In this document: piece after piece, positions 43,553 to 53,153 of the stretch
Layout of the letters: each line of letters starts with the position of its first letter
Numbering within the stretch: position 1 is the first letter of the stretch
Origin: Acidisarcina sp963790505
GTDB taxonomy: Bacteria > Acidobacteriota > Terriglobia > Terriglobales > Acidobacteriaceae
Direction of reading: 5' to 3'
Length of the DNA: 64,000 bases
Assembly: GCA_963790505.1 (NCBI GenBank)
Contig: CAWBOT010000003.1
Location: forward strand, 1-64,000
The notes under the pieces: generated by a model
The model's database searches: none
Told to the model about the DNA's origin: nothing
The model's input: the letters and a program-made list of their open reading frames with translations, nothing else
Position numbers and translations under genes: made by a program

Positions 43553-44548
43553 ATGCCCTTAACCGACAAACACGGACGCAGCATCACCGACCTGCGGGTC
43601 TCGATCACCGACCGCTGTAACTACCGCTGCGTCTACTGCCGCTCCGGCGAAGACGGCGTGAAGTTCTCCGAGCTGCCGATGGACGATTACGTTCGCATCG
43701 TCCGCGTCTTCGTCTCGCTCGGCATCGAAAAAGTCCGCATCACCGGCGGCGAACCGCTGCTTCGTAAAGAGATTCTCCCCATGGTCGAGCAACTCTCAGC
43801 CATGACCACGGTCCGATTCGGCAAGCCACTCGACGTAGCAATCACCACCAACGGACATCTCCTCGCTAAGCTCGCCAAGCCTCTCAAAGACGCCGGACTC
43901 TCCCGAGTCACCGTCAGCATGGACGCGGTCGACCCGGCCAAATTCGCCAGCATCACCCGCGTGTCCAATGGATACGACGCCGTCCTCGCCGGCATCCGCG
44001 CCGCCAAAACCGCCAGCCTCGAACCGGTCAAGGTGAACGCGGTCATCATGCGCGGCTTCAATGAAGATCAGATCGTCCCCTTCGCCCGCTTCTCCCGCGA
44101 CGAAGGAGTCACCGTCCGCTTCATCGAATTCATGCCGCTTGAAGAAGAGCGCATTTGGGCCCCCGACACCGTCGTCGGCTTCAATGAAATGCTCGACATC
44201 CTCAACAGTTTCCGCCCGCTCGTCCCACTGCCCGCGACCTCTCCCGGTGAAACTGCGATGCGCTACACCTTCGACGACGGACTCGGCGAAGTCGGCATCA
44301 TTGCTCCCGTCTCCAGAGCATTCTGTGGGGCATGCAGCCGCGTCCGCGTCACCTCCGACGGCAAAATCCGCACCTGCCTCTTCTCCCAATCGGACCACGA
44401 CCTCTACGCGGTGCTACGCCAGGGAGGCACCGACGCCGACCTGGCTCTCTTCATCGAGAGGACCATCCAGCAGAAAGAGCGCCGCCATCACATCGGCGAA
44501 CCCGGCTTCCTCAAGCCTTCACGCAGTATGGTTCACATCGGCGGCTGA
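43553..44548 (+). CDS. moaA: GTP 3',8-cyclase
   Basis: A 331-residue radical SAM enzyme that starts molybdenum cofactor synthesis from GTP. The N-terminal cluster motif is ITDRCNYRCVYC, followed by VRITGGEPLLRKEI and TTNGHLLAKLAKPL; the second cluster is held by FCGACSRVRVTSDGKIRTCL; the C-terminus ends in Gly-Gly (SMVHIGG), needed to reach the active site. The ATG at 43553 is at the start of homology; the frame opens 51 bases earlier. It is preceded by the hairpin-rich leader described above, so attenuation is possible. Confidence 0.95.
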   Translation: MPLTDKHGRSITDLRVSITDRCNYRCVYCRSGEDGVKFSELPMDDYVRIVRVFVSLGIEKVRITGGEPLLRKEILPMVEQLSAMTTVRFGKPLDVAITTNGHLLAKLAKPLKDAGLSRVTVSMDAVDPAKFASITRVSNGYDAVLAGIRAAKTASLEPVKVNAVIMRGFNEDQIVPFARFSRDEGVTVRFIEFMPLEEERIWAPDTVVGFNEMLDILNSFRPLVPLPATSPGETAMRYTFDDGLGEVGIIAPVSRAFCGACSRVRVTSDGKIRTCLFSQSDHDLYAVLRQGGTDADLALFIERTIQQKERRHHIGEPGFLKPSRSMVHIGG

Positions 44549-44655
44549 TTTCCGCCGCTTCGTTGCGCGAGCGTGGAATCGCCGGGCTTCACCTCAACCA
44601 ACCCAGGGTTGGTGGCTGGTCCGGCTGAGCCCGCTTTCGCGTTGTAGAGCCTGGT

Positions 44656-45234
44656 TCAGCGTTGGGGGTGACACTCATAGAGTCTCCGCGCCCTTTCTAG
44701 GTCTTCGATCGTGTCAATATCAAGCTCCCCGCCGGGCAAATTTAAGGCCTTGGCGGACTTCAAGAGAGCGCGCGCGCCCATATCGCCTTTCAGGGTGAGA
44801 AGCTCCCCGAACATCCCGGTTGGAAAATAGGCAGGGATACCTGTCCGTCCCGCGTAAGCGGACGCGAGCACATCGTGGCCGCCAAGCGCGAGTTGCCGGA
44901 GGTGATCGGCTGTGACCGCTGGCTGGTCGCATGCAAGGATGATGGCTCCAGAGAGGGAAGCGCCCGCGTTGCCCAATGCCCGCACACCGCATCTTATGGA
45001 CGAGGCCATCCCTTCCACTGCCTCGTGGTTAACAATCGGGATCATTGGACCTGGAGCGGCTTCGAGTGGGAGATCGGCGGAGACTACCCCATAAATCGGG
45101 TCGAGTTCCGCGTCCAGGGCGAGGCGAACCGCCCGATCGAAAAGCGTTTCGCCGCACAGTCTGATAAGTTGCTTTGGGGATCCGAGGCGCAACGATGCTC
45201 CAGCTGCCAGCACGATCGCACCTGCCCGGACCAT
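44656..45234 (-). CDS. mocA: MocA-like molybdenum cofactor cytidylyltransferase
   Basis: A 192-residue nucleotidyltransferase with IVLAAGASLRLGSPKQLIRL, SSIRCGVRALGNAG and IILACDQPAVTADHLRQLA, and FPTGMFGELLTLKGDMGARA near the end. The PKQL signature separates MocA (CTP) from MobA (GTP, DKAFL here). It makes the MCD cofactor used by the xanthine-oxidase-type enzymes, matching the aldehyde oxidase encoded nearby. The stop of xdhC is two bases upstream of its start, so the two are co-transcribed. Confidence 0.87.
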   Translation of the reverse strand: MVRAGAIVLAAGASLRLGSPKQLIRLCGETLFDRAVRLALDAELDPIYGVVSADLPLEAAPGPMIPIVNHEAVEGMASSIRCGVRALGNAGASLSGAIILACDQPAVTADHLRQLALGGHDVLASAYAGRTGIPAYFPTGMFGELLTLKGDMGARALLKSAKALNLPGGELDIDTIEDLERARRLYECHPQR

Positions 45235-45236
45235 CG

Positions 45237-46343
45237 TTAGTCCGCGCTCAATTCAAGCGCACACTGCGTCTGGATATAGCGGGAGGCATCACCCCGGGCT
45301 ATCTGCCGCGAAACCTCGGCTGCCGATAGGCGGCGGGAGCCGGCGAGACGGCCCATGCAACAGGCTTGCGCCTCGGCGATGACCGCCAGCGCTATCGCCT
45401 CCGGCCCATCGCCGCCAAGATCGAGGCCAACTGGTGCATAAATTCGCTCGCAGCACTCCGAAATAGAAAGCTGGGTCATGGCCGATGCCTCGCTGACCAA
45501 TAGACTCGAGCGGCGCCTTGCACCTAGCACGCCCAGATAGCGGGGGCCGACAGGCAGGACTGCCGCAAGCCATTCCCGGTCCTGCGCATAACTGTGGGTC
45601 ATCAGTACAACTGCATCTTCTGCCGCAATGCCAATCTCGGTGAGCAGCCCCGCCTGAACCGCTAACACTTGTTGGGCCTCGGGAAAGCGCTCTGATCGCG
45701 CAAGGTGAGGCCGCCCGTCAACCACGGTGATGCTCCAGCCGAGAAGCGAAGCCATCTTCACCAGCGGCTTTGCATCGTCTCCTGCGCCGAGCACAATCAG
45801 CCGCTGCGGGGCTGCCAGGCGTTCGACAAATGCACTCTGGATTTCGCCAGTCATGGCCGCATCGATCTCCGCCTCATTGAGGGCATCGCTTGCAAAGACC
45901 GTCTCACCGCCGGGCGACAACACCGCTCGCCGCATCGGCGCATTTTCGGTGGGTAGAAATGTAATTACGACTGAAGGCTCCCCGTGGAGCGAACGCTCGA
46001 GCGCACCCAGGAGCGCGCTGAACTCCAGCGTGCCCGCTGGCTCAAGCAGGAGATCGACGGTGCCCCCACAGCCGAGCCCGTATGGAATGTCCGTTGTATC
46101 GTCGAAGACCGTCGAGTACCGCTCAACCACGGCTCCCGACCGCACCGACCAGGAGGCCTTCTTCACGATCTCGGTTTCCAGGCATCCGCCACTGATGGTT
46201 CCGGCCCGTTCTCCATCGACCGTCAGAAGCCGGGCTCCCGGTTTCCGGTACGATGAGCCGTCGGTTCGGACCAACGTCACGAGAACGCCCGACTGTCGCT
46301 CATCGCGAGACGCCAGTTGGATGATCTGTCCTCGCTCCACCAT
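45237..46343 (-). CDS. XdhC/CoxI-family molybdoenzyme maturation factor
   Basis: About 368 residues with the XdhC N-terminal domain (GVLVTLVRTDGSSYRKPGAR, TISGGCLETEIVKKA, GLGCGGTVDLLLEP) and a C-terminal Rossmann domain (LIVLGAGDDAKPLVKMASLL, MTHSYAQDREWLAAVL, YLGVLGARRRSSLL, YAPVGLDLGGDGPEAIALAV). XdhC proteins bind the sulfurated cofactor and insert it into xanthine-oxidase-family enzymes such as the aldehyde oxidase divergently encoded from 46570. The ATG at 46343 is chosen over the upstream one at 46421 because homology begins there. Confidence 0.9.
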   Translation of the reverse strand: MVERGQIIQLASRDERQSGVLVTLVRTDGSSYRKPGARLLTVDGERAGTISGGCLETEIVKKASWSVRSGAVVERYSTVFDDTTDIPYGLGCGGTVDLLLEPAGTLEFSALLGALERSLHGEPSVVITFLPTENAPMRRAVLSPGGETVFASDALNEAEIDAAMTGEIQSAFVERLAAPQRLIVLGAGDDAKPLVKMASLLGWSITVVDGRPHLARSERFPEAQQVLAVQAGLLTEIGIAAEDAVVLMTHSYAQDREWLAAVLPVGPRYLGVLGARRRSSLLVSEASAMTQLSISECCERIYAPVGLDLGGDGPEAIALAVIAEAQACCMGRLAGSRRLSAAEVSRQIARGDASRYIQTQCALELSAD

Positions 46344-46569
46344 GCGTTTATTCTCCTCCGAATGAGCGTAAATGACGACGGTCCGCCATTGATTCGCTTG
46401 GATGCGCGAAGATTGCCGCAATGTGAGCTGGCCAAAGATCGCGGTGTCGGAATGCTCTTAACTTGCTGGCAAGCCGCGCCGCCTACCCCTCGACAGCGTT
46501 CGAAACAAGTGAGAAGGTGTTAGCTATGGCGAGGTCGGCCGGGAAGACAATGGCCTCGGGAGAACCTGT

Positions 46570-47265
46570 ATGGCGGATGAGACGAAACCCCCTGAAACCA
46601 AAGAAGTGCTTGAAACCAGAGAAGTGCCTGAAGCCAAAGAATTGAAGGATAACGTCTTCGGCCGGGTGACCCGCCGTTCCTTCCTGTCTCAGCTCGGCGC
46701 TGCCGGCTTCACGGTGGCCACCGTCAGGCCAGCCCCGGCATCTGCACAGGACGCGCCGTCCGCCCAGGCTGCCGAAGTAGCAGGCGCGGAAGAGATTGAA
46801 GGCGCTGTGGCTCTGCGTCTTCATGTGAACGGCAAAGACGTTCAGATCAAGGTTGACCCGCGGACGACTCTGCTCGACGGGCTGCGAGAGACGATCCATC
46901 TGACCGGAACGAAGAAAGGCTGCGATCACGGCCAGTGCGGAGCTTGCACGGTGCACGTGAATGGGCGCCGGATCAATTCGTGCCTGACCCTGGCAGCGAT
47001 GCATGAGGGCGATGAAATCACCACGATCGAGGGTCTGGGACAACCGGGTACTCTTCACCCCATGCAGGCAGCGTTTGTTGAGCACGATGGCTATCAGTGC
47101 GGATACTGCACATCGGGGCAGATCATGTCGGCGGTGGCGCTGTTGCGGGAGCCTTGCGGCAAATCCGACGCCGACGTCAAAGAGCTCATGAGCGGGAATA
47201 TATGCCGTTGCGGTGCATATCCGAATATCGTCGCCGCCATTCAGCAGGTTCGCTTGCAAGCATAG
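46570..47265 (+). CDS. Aldehyde oxidase 2Fe-2S subunit (PaoA-like), Tat-exported
   Basis: A 231-residue subunit. After a repetitive, charged N-terminus, a twin-arginine signal (TRRSFLSQLGAAGFTVAT) shows export of the folded enzyme. The first 2Fe-2S site is GCDHGQCGACTVHVNG with Cys further on in RINSCLTLAAMHEGDE; the second is CGYCTSGQIM and GNICRCGAYPNIV. It passes electrons from the molybdenum subunit to the FAD subunit. First gene of a three-gene operon divergent from xdhC. E. coli PaoA has the same layout. Confidence 0.92.
   Translation: MADETKPPETKEVLETREVPEAKELKDNVFGRVTRRSFLSQLGAAGFTVATVRPAPASAQDAPSAQAAEVAGAEEIEGAVALRLHVNGKDVQIKVDPRTTLLDGLRETIHLTGTKKGCDHGQCGACTVHVNGRRINSCLTLAAMHEGDEITTIEGLGQPGTLHPMQAAFVEHDGYQCGYCTSGQIMSAVALLREPCGKSDADVKELMSGNICRCGAYPNIVAAIQQVRLQA
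46591..46644 (+). repeat. Triple 18-base tandem repeat in the PaoA-like N-terminus
   Basis: Three consecutive 18-base units encode PETKEV, LETREV and PEAKEL, differing at about three positions each. They lie between the start codon and the Tat signal, an unusual extension for an exported subunit. Unit number could vary between strains. Confidence 0.75.
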
Positions 47266-47292
47266 TTTTTGCCAGTTGAGGGGAATGTCGCT

Positions 47293-48297
47293 ATGGAAAT
47301 GTTCAGGTTTACGAGAGCTGGAGATGTCTCTCAGGCGATCCAGGCGGGAGCGAAGTCAAATACCGCGCAGCAAGGAGCGCAGGTCCGCTTTATAGCGGGC
47401 GGAACAACGCTGCTGGACCTGATGAAGCTCGATGTAGAGCGCCCGACCGAAGTCATCGACATCAACCGGTTGCCCCTCGATAAGATCGAGAAGCTGCCTG
47501 ACGGCCGATTGAAGATCGGCGCCTTGGTACGCAACTCCGACCTGGCGCATGATCCGACGGTTACGATCCAGTACTCGGTGCTTTCACAGGCGCTGCTGGC
47601 GGGAGCTTCGGCGCAACTGCGGAACATGGCAACTACTGGCGGGAACCTGCTGCAGCGGACGCGCTGTATGTACTTCCGCAATGGCGCGATGGCCTGCAAT
47701 AAGCGCGAGCCGGGATCGGGATGCTCTGCAATCGAAGGTGACAACCGGTCTCTCGCGATCCTCGGCGCCAGCAAGGATTGCATTGCGACCAATCCCTCCG
47801 ACATGAATGTCGCGCTCACAGCGCTCGAAGCCGTGGTTCACATCCAGGGCGCAAAGGGAGAGCGCGACGTTCCGATTCATGAGTTCTTCCTGCTTCCGGG
47901 CAGCACCCCGCAACGGGAAAATGTGCTCGAACCTGGCGACCTCATCACCTACATCACGCTGCCGCCGCCAAGAACCGGGAGCAAGCAGGTGTACTTGAAA
48001 TTACGCGACCGCGCCTCCTATGAGTTTGCGCTCGCTTCGGCCGCAATCGTGGCCGAGGTCAGCGGTGGAACATTCACGTCCGTGCGCGTGGCGCTCGGTG
48101 GAGTGGGGACCAGGCCTTGGCGTTCGGTCGAGGCGGAGAAAGCACTCCTCGGCAAGCCGGCGGATAGAAAGAGCTTTCAGCACGCCGCCGACGCGGCGCT
48201 CCATGACGCCCAGCCCCAGAGCGAAAACGGCTTCAAGGTGGAGCTGGCTAAGCGCTCGATCGTTCACGCGCTCACACTCGCAACCCAAGCCGCTTAG
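47293..48297 (+). CDS. Aldehyde oxidase FAD subunit (PaoB-like)
   Basis: A 334-residue FAD-binding subunit of the xanthine oxidase family: FIAGGTTLLDLMKLDVERPT, QLRNMATTGGNLLQRTRCMY, DMNVALTALEAVVHIQGAKG and SAAIVAEVSG. The Cys in RTRCMY plus CNKREPGSGCSAI suggests the extra 4Fe-4S site known from PaoB. The ATG at 47293 is preceded by GAGGGGAA. It starts 27 bases after the 2Fe-2S subunit and ends 42 bases before the molybdenum subunit. Confidence 0.9.
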   Translation: MEMFRFTRAGDVSQAIQAGAKSNTAQQGAQVRFIAGGTTLLDLMKLDVERPTEVIDINRLPLDKIEKLPDGRLKIGALVRNSDLAHDPTVTIQYSVLSQALLAGASAQLRNMATTGGNLLQRTRCMYFRNGAMACNKREPGSGCSAIEGDNRSLAILGASKDCIATNPSDMNVALTALEAVVHIQGAKGERDVPIHEFFLLPGSTPQRENVLEPGDLITYITLPPPRTGSKQVYLKLRDRASYEFALASAAIVAEVSGGTFTSVRVALGGVGTRPWRSVEAEKALLGKPADRKSFQHAADAALHDAQPQSENGFKVELAKRSIVHALTLATQAA

Positions 48298-48339
48298 CGG
48301 AAACGAAAATCCCGAGTCAGCATTCGAGGAGAACAACTC

Positions 48340-50589
48340 ATGGCGACCGCAACTACTTTTCCTCCCAGGACAAATGGCTCCCTGCCTCGTGTCGACGGCC
48401 CGCTGAAGGTCAGTGGCGTCGCGATGTACACCTCGGACTACAACCTTCCCGGCATGCTCTATGCTGTGCCGGTTTGCTCAACCATCGCCAAAGGCACTAT
48501 TCGAAACTTAGACACCAGCCGCGCCGAGCGAATGCCGGGCGTCAAGGCCGTCTACCATCGCGGCAATATTGGTAAGCTCTTCCGTTCGGCCCCCGGGGAA
48601 GGTCTCTCTGCTTACCTTGACGAGCGGCGGCCGCCATTTGATGACGATACGGTCCGCTACTACGGCCAGTATGTAGCGGCCGTGGTGGCCCTCACCTATG
48701 AGCAGGCAATCGCTGCCGCCAATGCCGTCAAGGTGACCTACAACGCCGAAAAGCCCGACGTGCGCGATCACTTCGAACCGGAAGAGAAGCCGAAAGTCGA
48801 CAGTACGCGCGGCACTCCGGATGAAGCCTTCGCGGCGGCGGCAGTGAAGATCGACGAGACCTATGGCACGCCGGTCGAGACGCATAATCCTATCGAGCTG
48901 CACGCGAGCGTAGCCTCCTGGGATGGCCAAAGCTTCACTCTGTACGAGACCACCCAGGCGGTGGTCAATCATCGCGACGTGATGGCGCAGATGCTGGGTG
49001 TGCCGCCTGAGAATGTTCGCGTCATCTCCCGCTTCCTCGGCTCCGGCTTCGGCGGCAAACTATGGCCCTGGACGCATTGCATGATTGCGGCTTCCGCGTC
49101 GCGCAACCTGAATCGCCCCGTCAAACTGGTCGTGACCCGCGAGATGATGTTTCAGAATGTCGGCCATCGGCCGCGCACTCAACAGCGAATTCGCCTCGGC
49201 GCCACGGCCCAGGGCAAGCTGGTCGCCGTGATGCATGATTCGCTGAACCATACCTCGATCCTCGACGATTACGAGGAGGGCTGCAGCGAGGCCACCGCAT
49301 ACAGCTACAGCACGCCAAACCTGCGCGCGACCTCTGGCCTGGTCAAACGCAATGTGGGAACTCCAACCTCGATGCGCGGCCCTGGAGCAGTTCCCGGTCT
49401 CTTCGCGCTCGAGTCGGCCATGGATGAGCTGGCCATCAAACTGAACATGGATCCGGTCAAGCTCCGTCTCGTGAATGAGCCCGAACAAGACGAAGGCCTG
49501 AAGCTTCCGTTTTCCTCGCGCCACTTCGTCGAATGCTTGAACACCGGCGCGGAGAAATTCGGATGGTCGAAGCGCACCCCGCAGGTTGGTTCGATGAAGA
49601 AGGGCGGCCTTACGCTCGGTTGGGGCGTCGCCGGATGCTCGTGGATCGCGGAGCGTATGGAAGCCCGGGCTACCGTCGACCTGCGCGATGATGGCTCAGC
49701 GCGCGTGTCGTCCGCCACGCAGGACATCGGCACCGGCACTTACACGGTCCTCTCCCAAATCCTCTCAGAGCGGCTGGGCATCCCCCATGAACGCATCGAA
49801 GTTGTCCTCGGCGATACCTCCCTGCCGTCGGGTCCTATTTCCGGAGGATCGTGGGCGACGGCGTCCGTCATTCCCGCAGTCGTCGAGGCGATCGACAGGG
49901 CCCAGCAGACGATCTTCCTGATCGCGAGTCAGTCGTCCGACGCTCCCTTCGCCGGGCAGAAGCCGGAGGCTTTTGCATTCACCGATGGTCGCGTTCACCT
50001 GAAGGACAAGCCGGCGGCTTCCGGTGTTCCATTTGAAGAAATCCTCCAGAAGGGGAATATTCGCGCGGCATCGGGACAGGGCAAGAGTGAAGGTACTCTC
50101 GGCGCTCCGGGCCGCAAGTTCTCCACTCATTCCTTCGGCGCCCAGTTCGCGGAGGTGACCTGGGAACCGGAAACTGCGCGGCTCCGCGTTTCGCGCGTGG
50201 TCACGGTGATCGATGCCGGCCGCATTCTCAATCCGAAGCCGGCAAGAAACCAGATTGAGGGAGCGGTCGTGATGGGCGTTGGCATGGCGCTTTTCGAAGC
50301 TACCCGCTATGACGAGCGATTTGGCGTCCCGATTAACAACAACCTCGCCGATTACATCCTGACGACAAACGCAGACGCGCCTGAGATCGATGTGACGTTT
50401 CTTGACCATCCTGATAAGGTCCTCAACCTGCTCGGAGCGCGAGGAGTCGGTGAAATCGGCCTGGCGGGAATCGCCGCCGCAATTACTTCAGCGGTGTATC
50501 ACGCCACCGGCGTGCGAGTACGCGACCTTCCGGTGCGCATCGAGGACCTCTTGAAGTCGCCTGCAGCAAACGGGAGGCTTGAGGCATAG
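48340..50589 (+). CDS. Aldehyde oxidase molybdopterin subunit (PaoC-like)
   Basis: A 749-residue molybdenum subunit of the xanthine oxidase family. Landmarks are PRVDGPLKVSGVAMYTSDY, FLGSGFGGKLWPWTHCMIAA, GPGAVPGLFALESAMDELAI, SATQDIGTGTYTVLSQILSE and the active-site Glu in GARGVGEIGLAGIAAAITSA. The MCD cofactor lies here and oxidises aldehydes to acids, as in E. coli PaoABC, a periplasmic detoxifier of aromatic aldehydes. The Tat signal lies on the small subunit, so export would be by hitch-hiking. The XdhC and MocA genes next door complete its maturation set. Confidence 0.92.
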   Translation: MATATTFPPRTNGSLPRVDGPLKVSGVAMYTSDYNLPGMLYAVPVCSTIAKGTIRNLDTSRAERMPGVKAVYHRGNIGKLFRSAPGEGLSAYLDERRPPFDDDTVRYYGQYVAAVVALTYEQAIAAANAVKVTYNAEKPDVRDHFEPEEKPKVDSTRGTPDEAFAAAAVKIDETYGTPVETHNPIELHASVASWDGQSFTLYETTQAVVNHRDVMAQMLGVPPENVRVISRFLGSGFGGKLWPWTHCMIAASASRNLNRPVKLVVTREMMFQNVGHRPRTQQRIRLGATAQGKLVAVMHDSLNHTSILDDYEEGCSEATAYSYSTPNLRATSGLVKRNVGTPTSMRGPGAVPGLFALESAMDELAIKLNMDPVKLRLVNEPEQDEGLKLPFSSRHFVECLNTGAEKFGWSKRTPQVGSMKKGGLTLGWGVAGCSWIAERMEARATVDLRDDGSARVSSATQDIGTGTYTVLSQILSERLGIPHERIEVVLGDTSLPSGPISGGSWATASVIPAVVEAIDRAQQTIFLIASQSSDAPFAGQKPEAFAFTDGRVHLKDKPAASGVPFEEILQKGNIRAASGQGKSEGTLGAPGRKFSTHSFGAQFAEVTWEPETARLRVSRVVTVIDAGRILNPKPARNQIEGAVVMGVGMALFEATRYDERFGVPINNNLADYILTTNADAPEIDVTFLDHPDKVLNLLGARGVGEIGLAGIAAAITSAVYHATGVRVRDLPVRIEDLLKSPAANGRLEA

Positions 50590-50713
50590 TTGGCGACAGC
50601 GTGCCATCCGCGTTCAAGCCCGCGAAGAGGCTTCACACACATCCAACGCATGTGACGGCGAGCTTCTGAAATTTGGAATTGGTCGACTCCCGCTGCCCAC
50701 GAACCACCCCTGG

Positions 50714-51973
50714 TTAGAGCTGTAGCCGGAGGCGCGCTTTGGTCAGTCCGGCGGCGATCAGAAGGATCGCACCCGTAAAGACAATCGACTTGAAAACGCC
50801 AGAGATCCCCGTGCTGAAATGGCTGCTCAGATAGGTAAAGCCGACGAGGGCCGTCAGGTAGTAGTAGATGTCCGGAAGCAAGTAAGTCAGCAGCGTATTC
50901 TCACCGGCCGGTTCGACGAACACCGCCCACGCCGTCTTTCCGCGCACATCGCAGATCCAGTAAAGCAGCATGAAGGCGAGTACGGCAGCGCCGACGCTCG
51001 CCAGGCACCACGTCGGAGTGGCGCGAATCTTCGAAATCCCTAGGGGCGCGAGCAGCGATGCAGCCAAAAGAGTCGCCACGGCAAACGCGAGCGCGAGCGA
51101 CATCCTTCTCCGCAACGTCGCATCGCCTTTCCCAAGCATGATCCCCGAGGTCACGATGCCCGCCATGGTGATCGAAGCCCATGCTCCCGAGTTGAACGGC
51201 CAGAAGTAGAGTGGCGCAGTCCCCACGATGGTGAACACGTGCGAGACCTGTAAAGCACAAAGGGCAGTAAGCGCGACAAACCACCCGAGCGGCGCCCAGC
51301 GCCAGCGGCGCGTCGGAACGTAGAGGATCGCCACTGCAAGGTAGGTGTAGCCGATCAGGCCGAGGATCTCCGGATACGAGCCATCGATCCACGCCACACC
51401 GCCGTCTGCTGTCGTGCGCCGGAATATCGCAAAGACCGCGATCAACAGCAGCAATCCGGCTATGCGCAGCCCCCGATAAACATTGCGAAAGCGAGCATCG
51501 CGGCTCGGCACCAGCCAGAACAGGATCGCCCCTGCCAGCCCAAGCAGCGCCCACACCGCCTGCGAGATATGCATTCGAGCGGGATCGCCCTTTTCGCCGT
51601 TGGCCAGGATCAGCCCAAGAACGAGCAGGCCAAGAGCGCGAAGTCCAATATGCCGCCACAAAGCGAGCTGTGAAGGATTTCTTTCAAGTCGTCGTTCAAT
51701 GGCCAAAGGCATCGACATGCCGACGATGAAAAGAAAGAACGGGAAGACCATGTCGACATAGGTCATCACGTCCTGCTGGGCATGAGCGTGATAGGTCCAC
51801 CACGGCAGCCCATGTACTTCGCCAACGTCGTTCACGAAGATCATGACCATCATCGTGAGTCCGCGAAAGACATCGATGGAGGCGACGCGGCGCCCGCGAG
51901 TTTGGCGAGCCTCTGGCAGTGCAGCTGCGACGGTGGACGATGCGCTCATGCTATCGTTTCTCGGCTCCGTCAT
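50714..51973 (-). CDS. NagX/DUF5009 membrane protein (HGSNAT-like)
   Basis: A 419-residue membrane protein with ten or more helices. RVASIDVFRGLTMMVMIFVN opens the domain, followed by YVDMVFPFFLFIVGMSMPLA, a late ENTLLTYLLPDIYYYL and hydrophobic C-terminus. The family includes human heparan-alpha-glucosaminide N-acetyltransferase and bacterial NagX, which is found in N-acetylglucosamine utilisation clusters and may acetylate or transport amino sugars. It overlaps the end of the GH18 chitinase gene, giving a translation-coupled chitin unit. A second ATG at 51949 is possible. Confidence 0.85.
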   Translation of the reverse strand: MTEPRNDSMSASSTVAAALPEARQTRGRRVASIDVFRGLTMMVMIFVNDVGEVHGLPWWTYHAHAQQDVMTYVDMVFPFFLFIVGMSMPLAIERRLERNPSQLALWRHIGLRALGLLVLGLILANGEKGDPARMHISQAVWALLGLAGAILFWLVPSRDARFRNVYRGLRIAGLLLLIAVFAIFRRTTADGGVAWIDGSYPEILGLIGYTYLAVAILYVPTRRWRWAPLGWFVALTALCALQVSHVFTIVGTAPLYFWPFNSGAWASITMAGIVTSGIMLGKGDATLRRRMSLALAFAVATLLAASLLAPLGISKIRATPTWCLASVGAAVLAFMLLYWICDVRGKTAWAVFVEPAGENTLLTYLLPDIYYYLTALVGFTYLSSHFSTGISGVFKSIVFTGAILLIAAGLTKARLRLQL

Positions 51974-53153
51974 GCATGCCCGCGCCGGACGTCAATCCCG
52001 CGTCAATCGCACCAAGCAAAGTGCCCGAGGGATCGCCCGCATAATCCCAGAACATCACGCCCTTCAGATGTTGCTCGTTCACGTATTTGCATTTCAGAGC
52101 AAGCGATTCTGGATCTTCATAAGAGACGAAGATCTGCTTCTCCGCGTTGTAAAGCGATGGCGCCGAAGCCGGCGCGTCCCAATAGCGCGTGTATCCCTGA
52201 CCCAACATCGTGCTCGTGATGGCGGCATAGTTTGCGTAAGCACCCGGAATCGGCTTGCCGGTTTGAAAGAGCCCGTGATTCGTCGCCGGCACTTGTCCCC
52301 AGACGTGGCCGTAGAACGGGACGCCGAGCACAATTTTGTCCGCAGGCACGCCTGCTTTCTCGTATTCGCGCACCGATCTATCGGCAGAGATGCCTCTTGG
52401 GTCGGCCGGATCAGTAAACAACGGCGCGTGATTGCCCGTGATCTCCTGATCGCCCGGCTCATAGTAGTCGTAAGCCATCAGGTTCACCGTGTCGACGTAC
52501 TTGGCCACCTCGCCCATCTCCGTGTGCTCAAGATAATCTGTCGTTGCGCCGACCGCGGTGCTCAGGTAGAGGGGCCGGTGAAGCTTTCCCGACATCTTGT
52601 CCAAGCGGCCGCGAAGCTCTTTCAGCAGCAGGGTGTAATTCTGCTTGTCTTCGGGGCGGAAGGTATGGCCTGCCCCGCGCTCGCCGGGAAATTCCCAGTC
52701 GACGTCCAGACCGTCGAGATGATAGCGGGTGATAAATGCCTCGACGCTATCGATGAAAACCGCGCGACTCGCCGGAGTCAACGACACGTCTGAGAATCCC
52801 CCCGACCACAGCCAGCCCCCAACCGAGACTAGAACGGTGAGGTGCGGGTTGTCTTTCTTGAGCGCGTTGAGTGCGGCGAAGTTGGCTGCATCCGTCGGAA
52901 GCCCCTCCACAATCCGCCCATTGGCGATGTTGGCGAAGGCGTAGTTCACCCGCGTCAGCTTCTTGGCATCGATCTCGCCCGGCGTGAGCACCCGGGCCTG
53001 CGGAAAGACGTACGCCGCGACAACGCGCTCCGCGGCTGCGCAGTGTTTGCTCCATACAATGCATAAGAGGACGGTGAAACTGAGGATCGTGAGCCTTCCG
53101 GCTCTGCTGACATTTCCGAAGAAATTTCTGTGGCGTGGCAAAGTGCAAGTCAT
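51951..53153 (-). CDS. Secreted GH18 chitinase
   Basis: About 400 residues with a signal peptide (ILSFTVLLCIVWSKHCAAA). The GH18 barrel shows the catalytic DGLDVDWEF (DxxDxDxE), LTVLVSVGGWLWSGGFSDV, NLMAYDYYEP and GVMFWDYAGDPSGTLL. It hydrolyses chitin or chito-oligosaccharides with substrate-assisted catalysis. No carbohydrate-binding module is seen. The stop overlaps the NagX-like start by 23 bases. A start at 53213 is possible but would put 20 residues before the signal peptide. Confidence 0.9.
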   Translation of the reverse strand: MTCTLPRHRNFFGNVSRAGRLTILSFTVLLCIVWSKHCAAAERVVAAYVFPQARVLTPGEIDAKKLTRVNYAFANIANGRIVEGLPTDAANFAALNALKKDNPHLTVLVSVGGWLWSGGFSDVSLTPASRAVFIDSVEAFITRYHLDGLDVDWEFPGERGAGHTFRPEDKQNYTLLLKELRGRLDKMSGKLHRPLYLSTAVGATTDYLEHTEMGEVAKYVDTVNLMAYDYYEPGDQEITGNHAPLFTDPADPRGISADRSVREYEKAGVPADKIVLGVPFYGHVWGQVPATNHGLFQTGKPIPGAYANYAAITSTMLGQGYTRYWDAPASAPSLYNAEKQIFVSYEDPESLALKCKYVNEQHLKGVMFWDYAGDPSGTLLGAIDAGLTSGAGMHDGAEKR

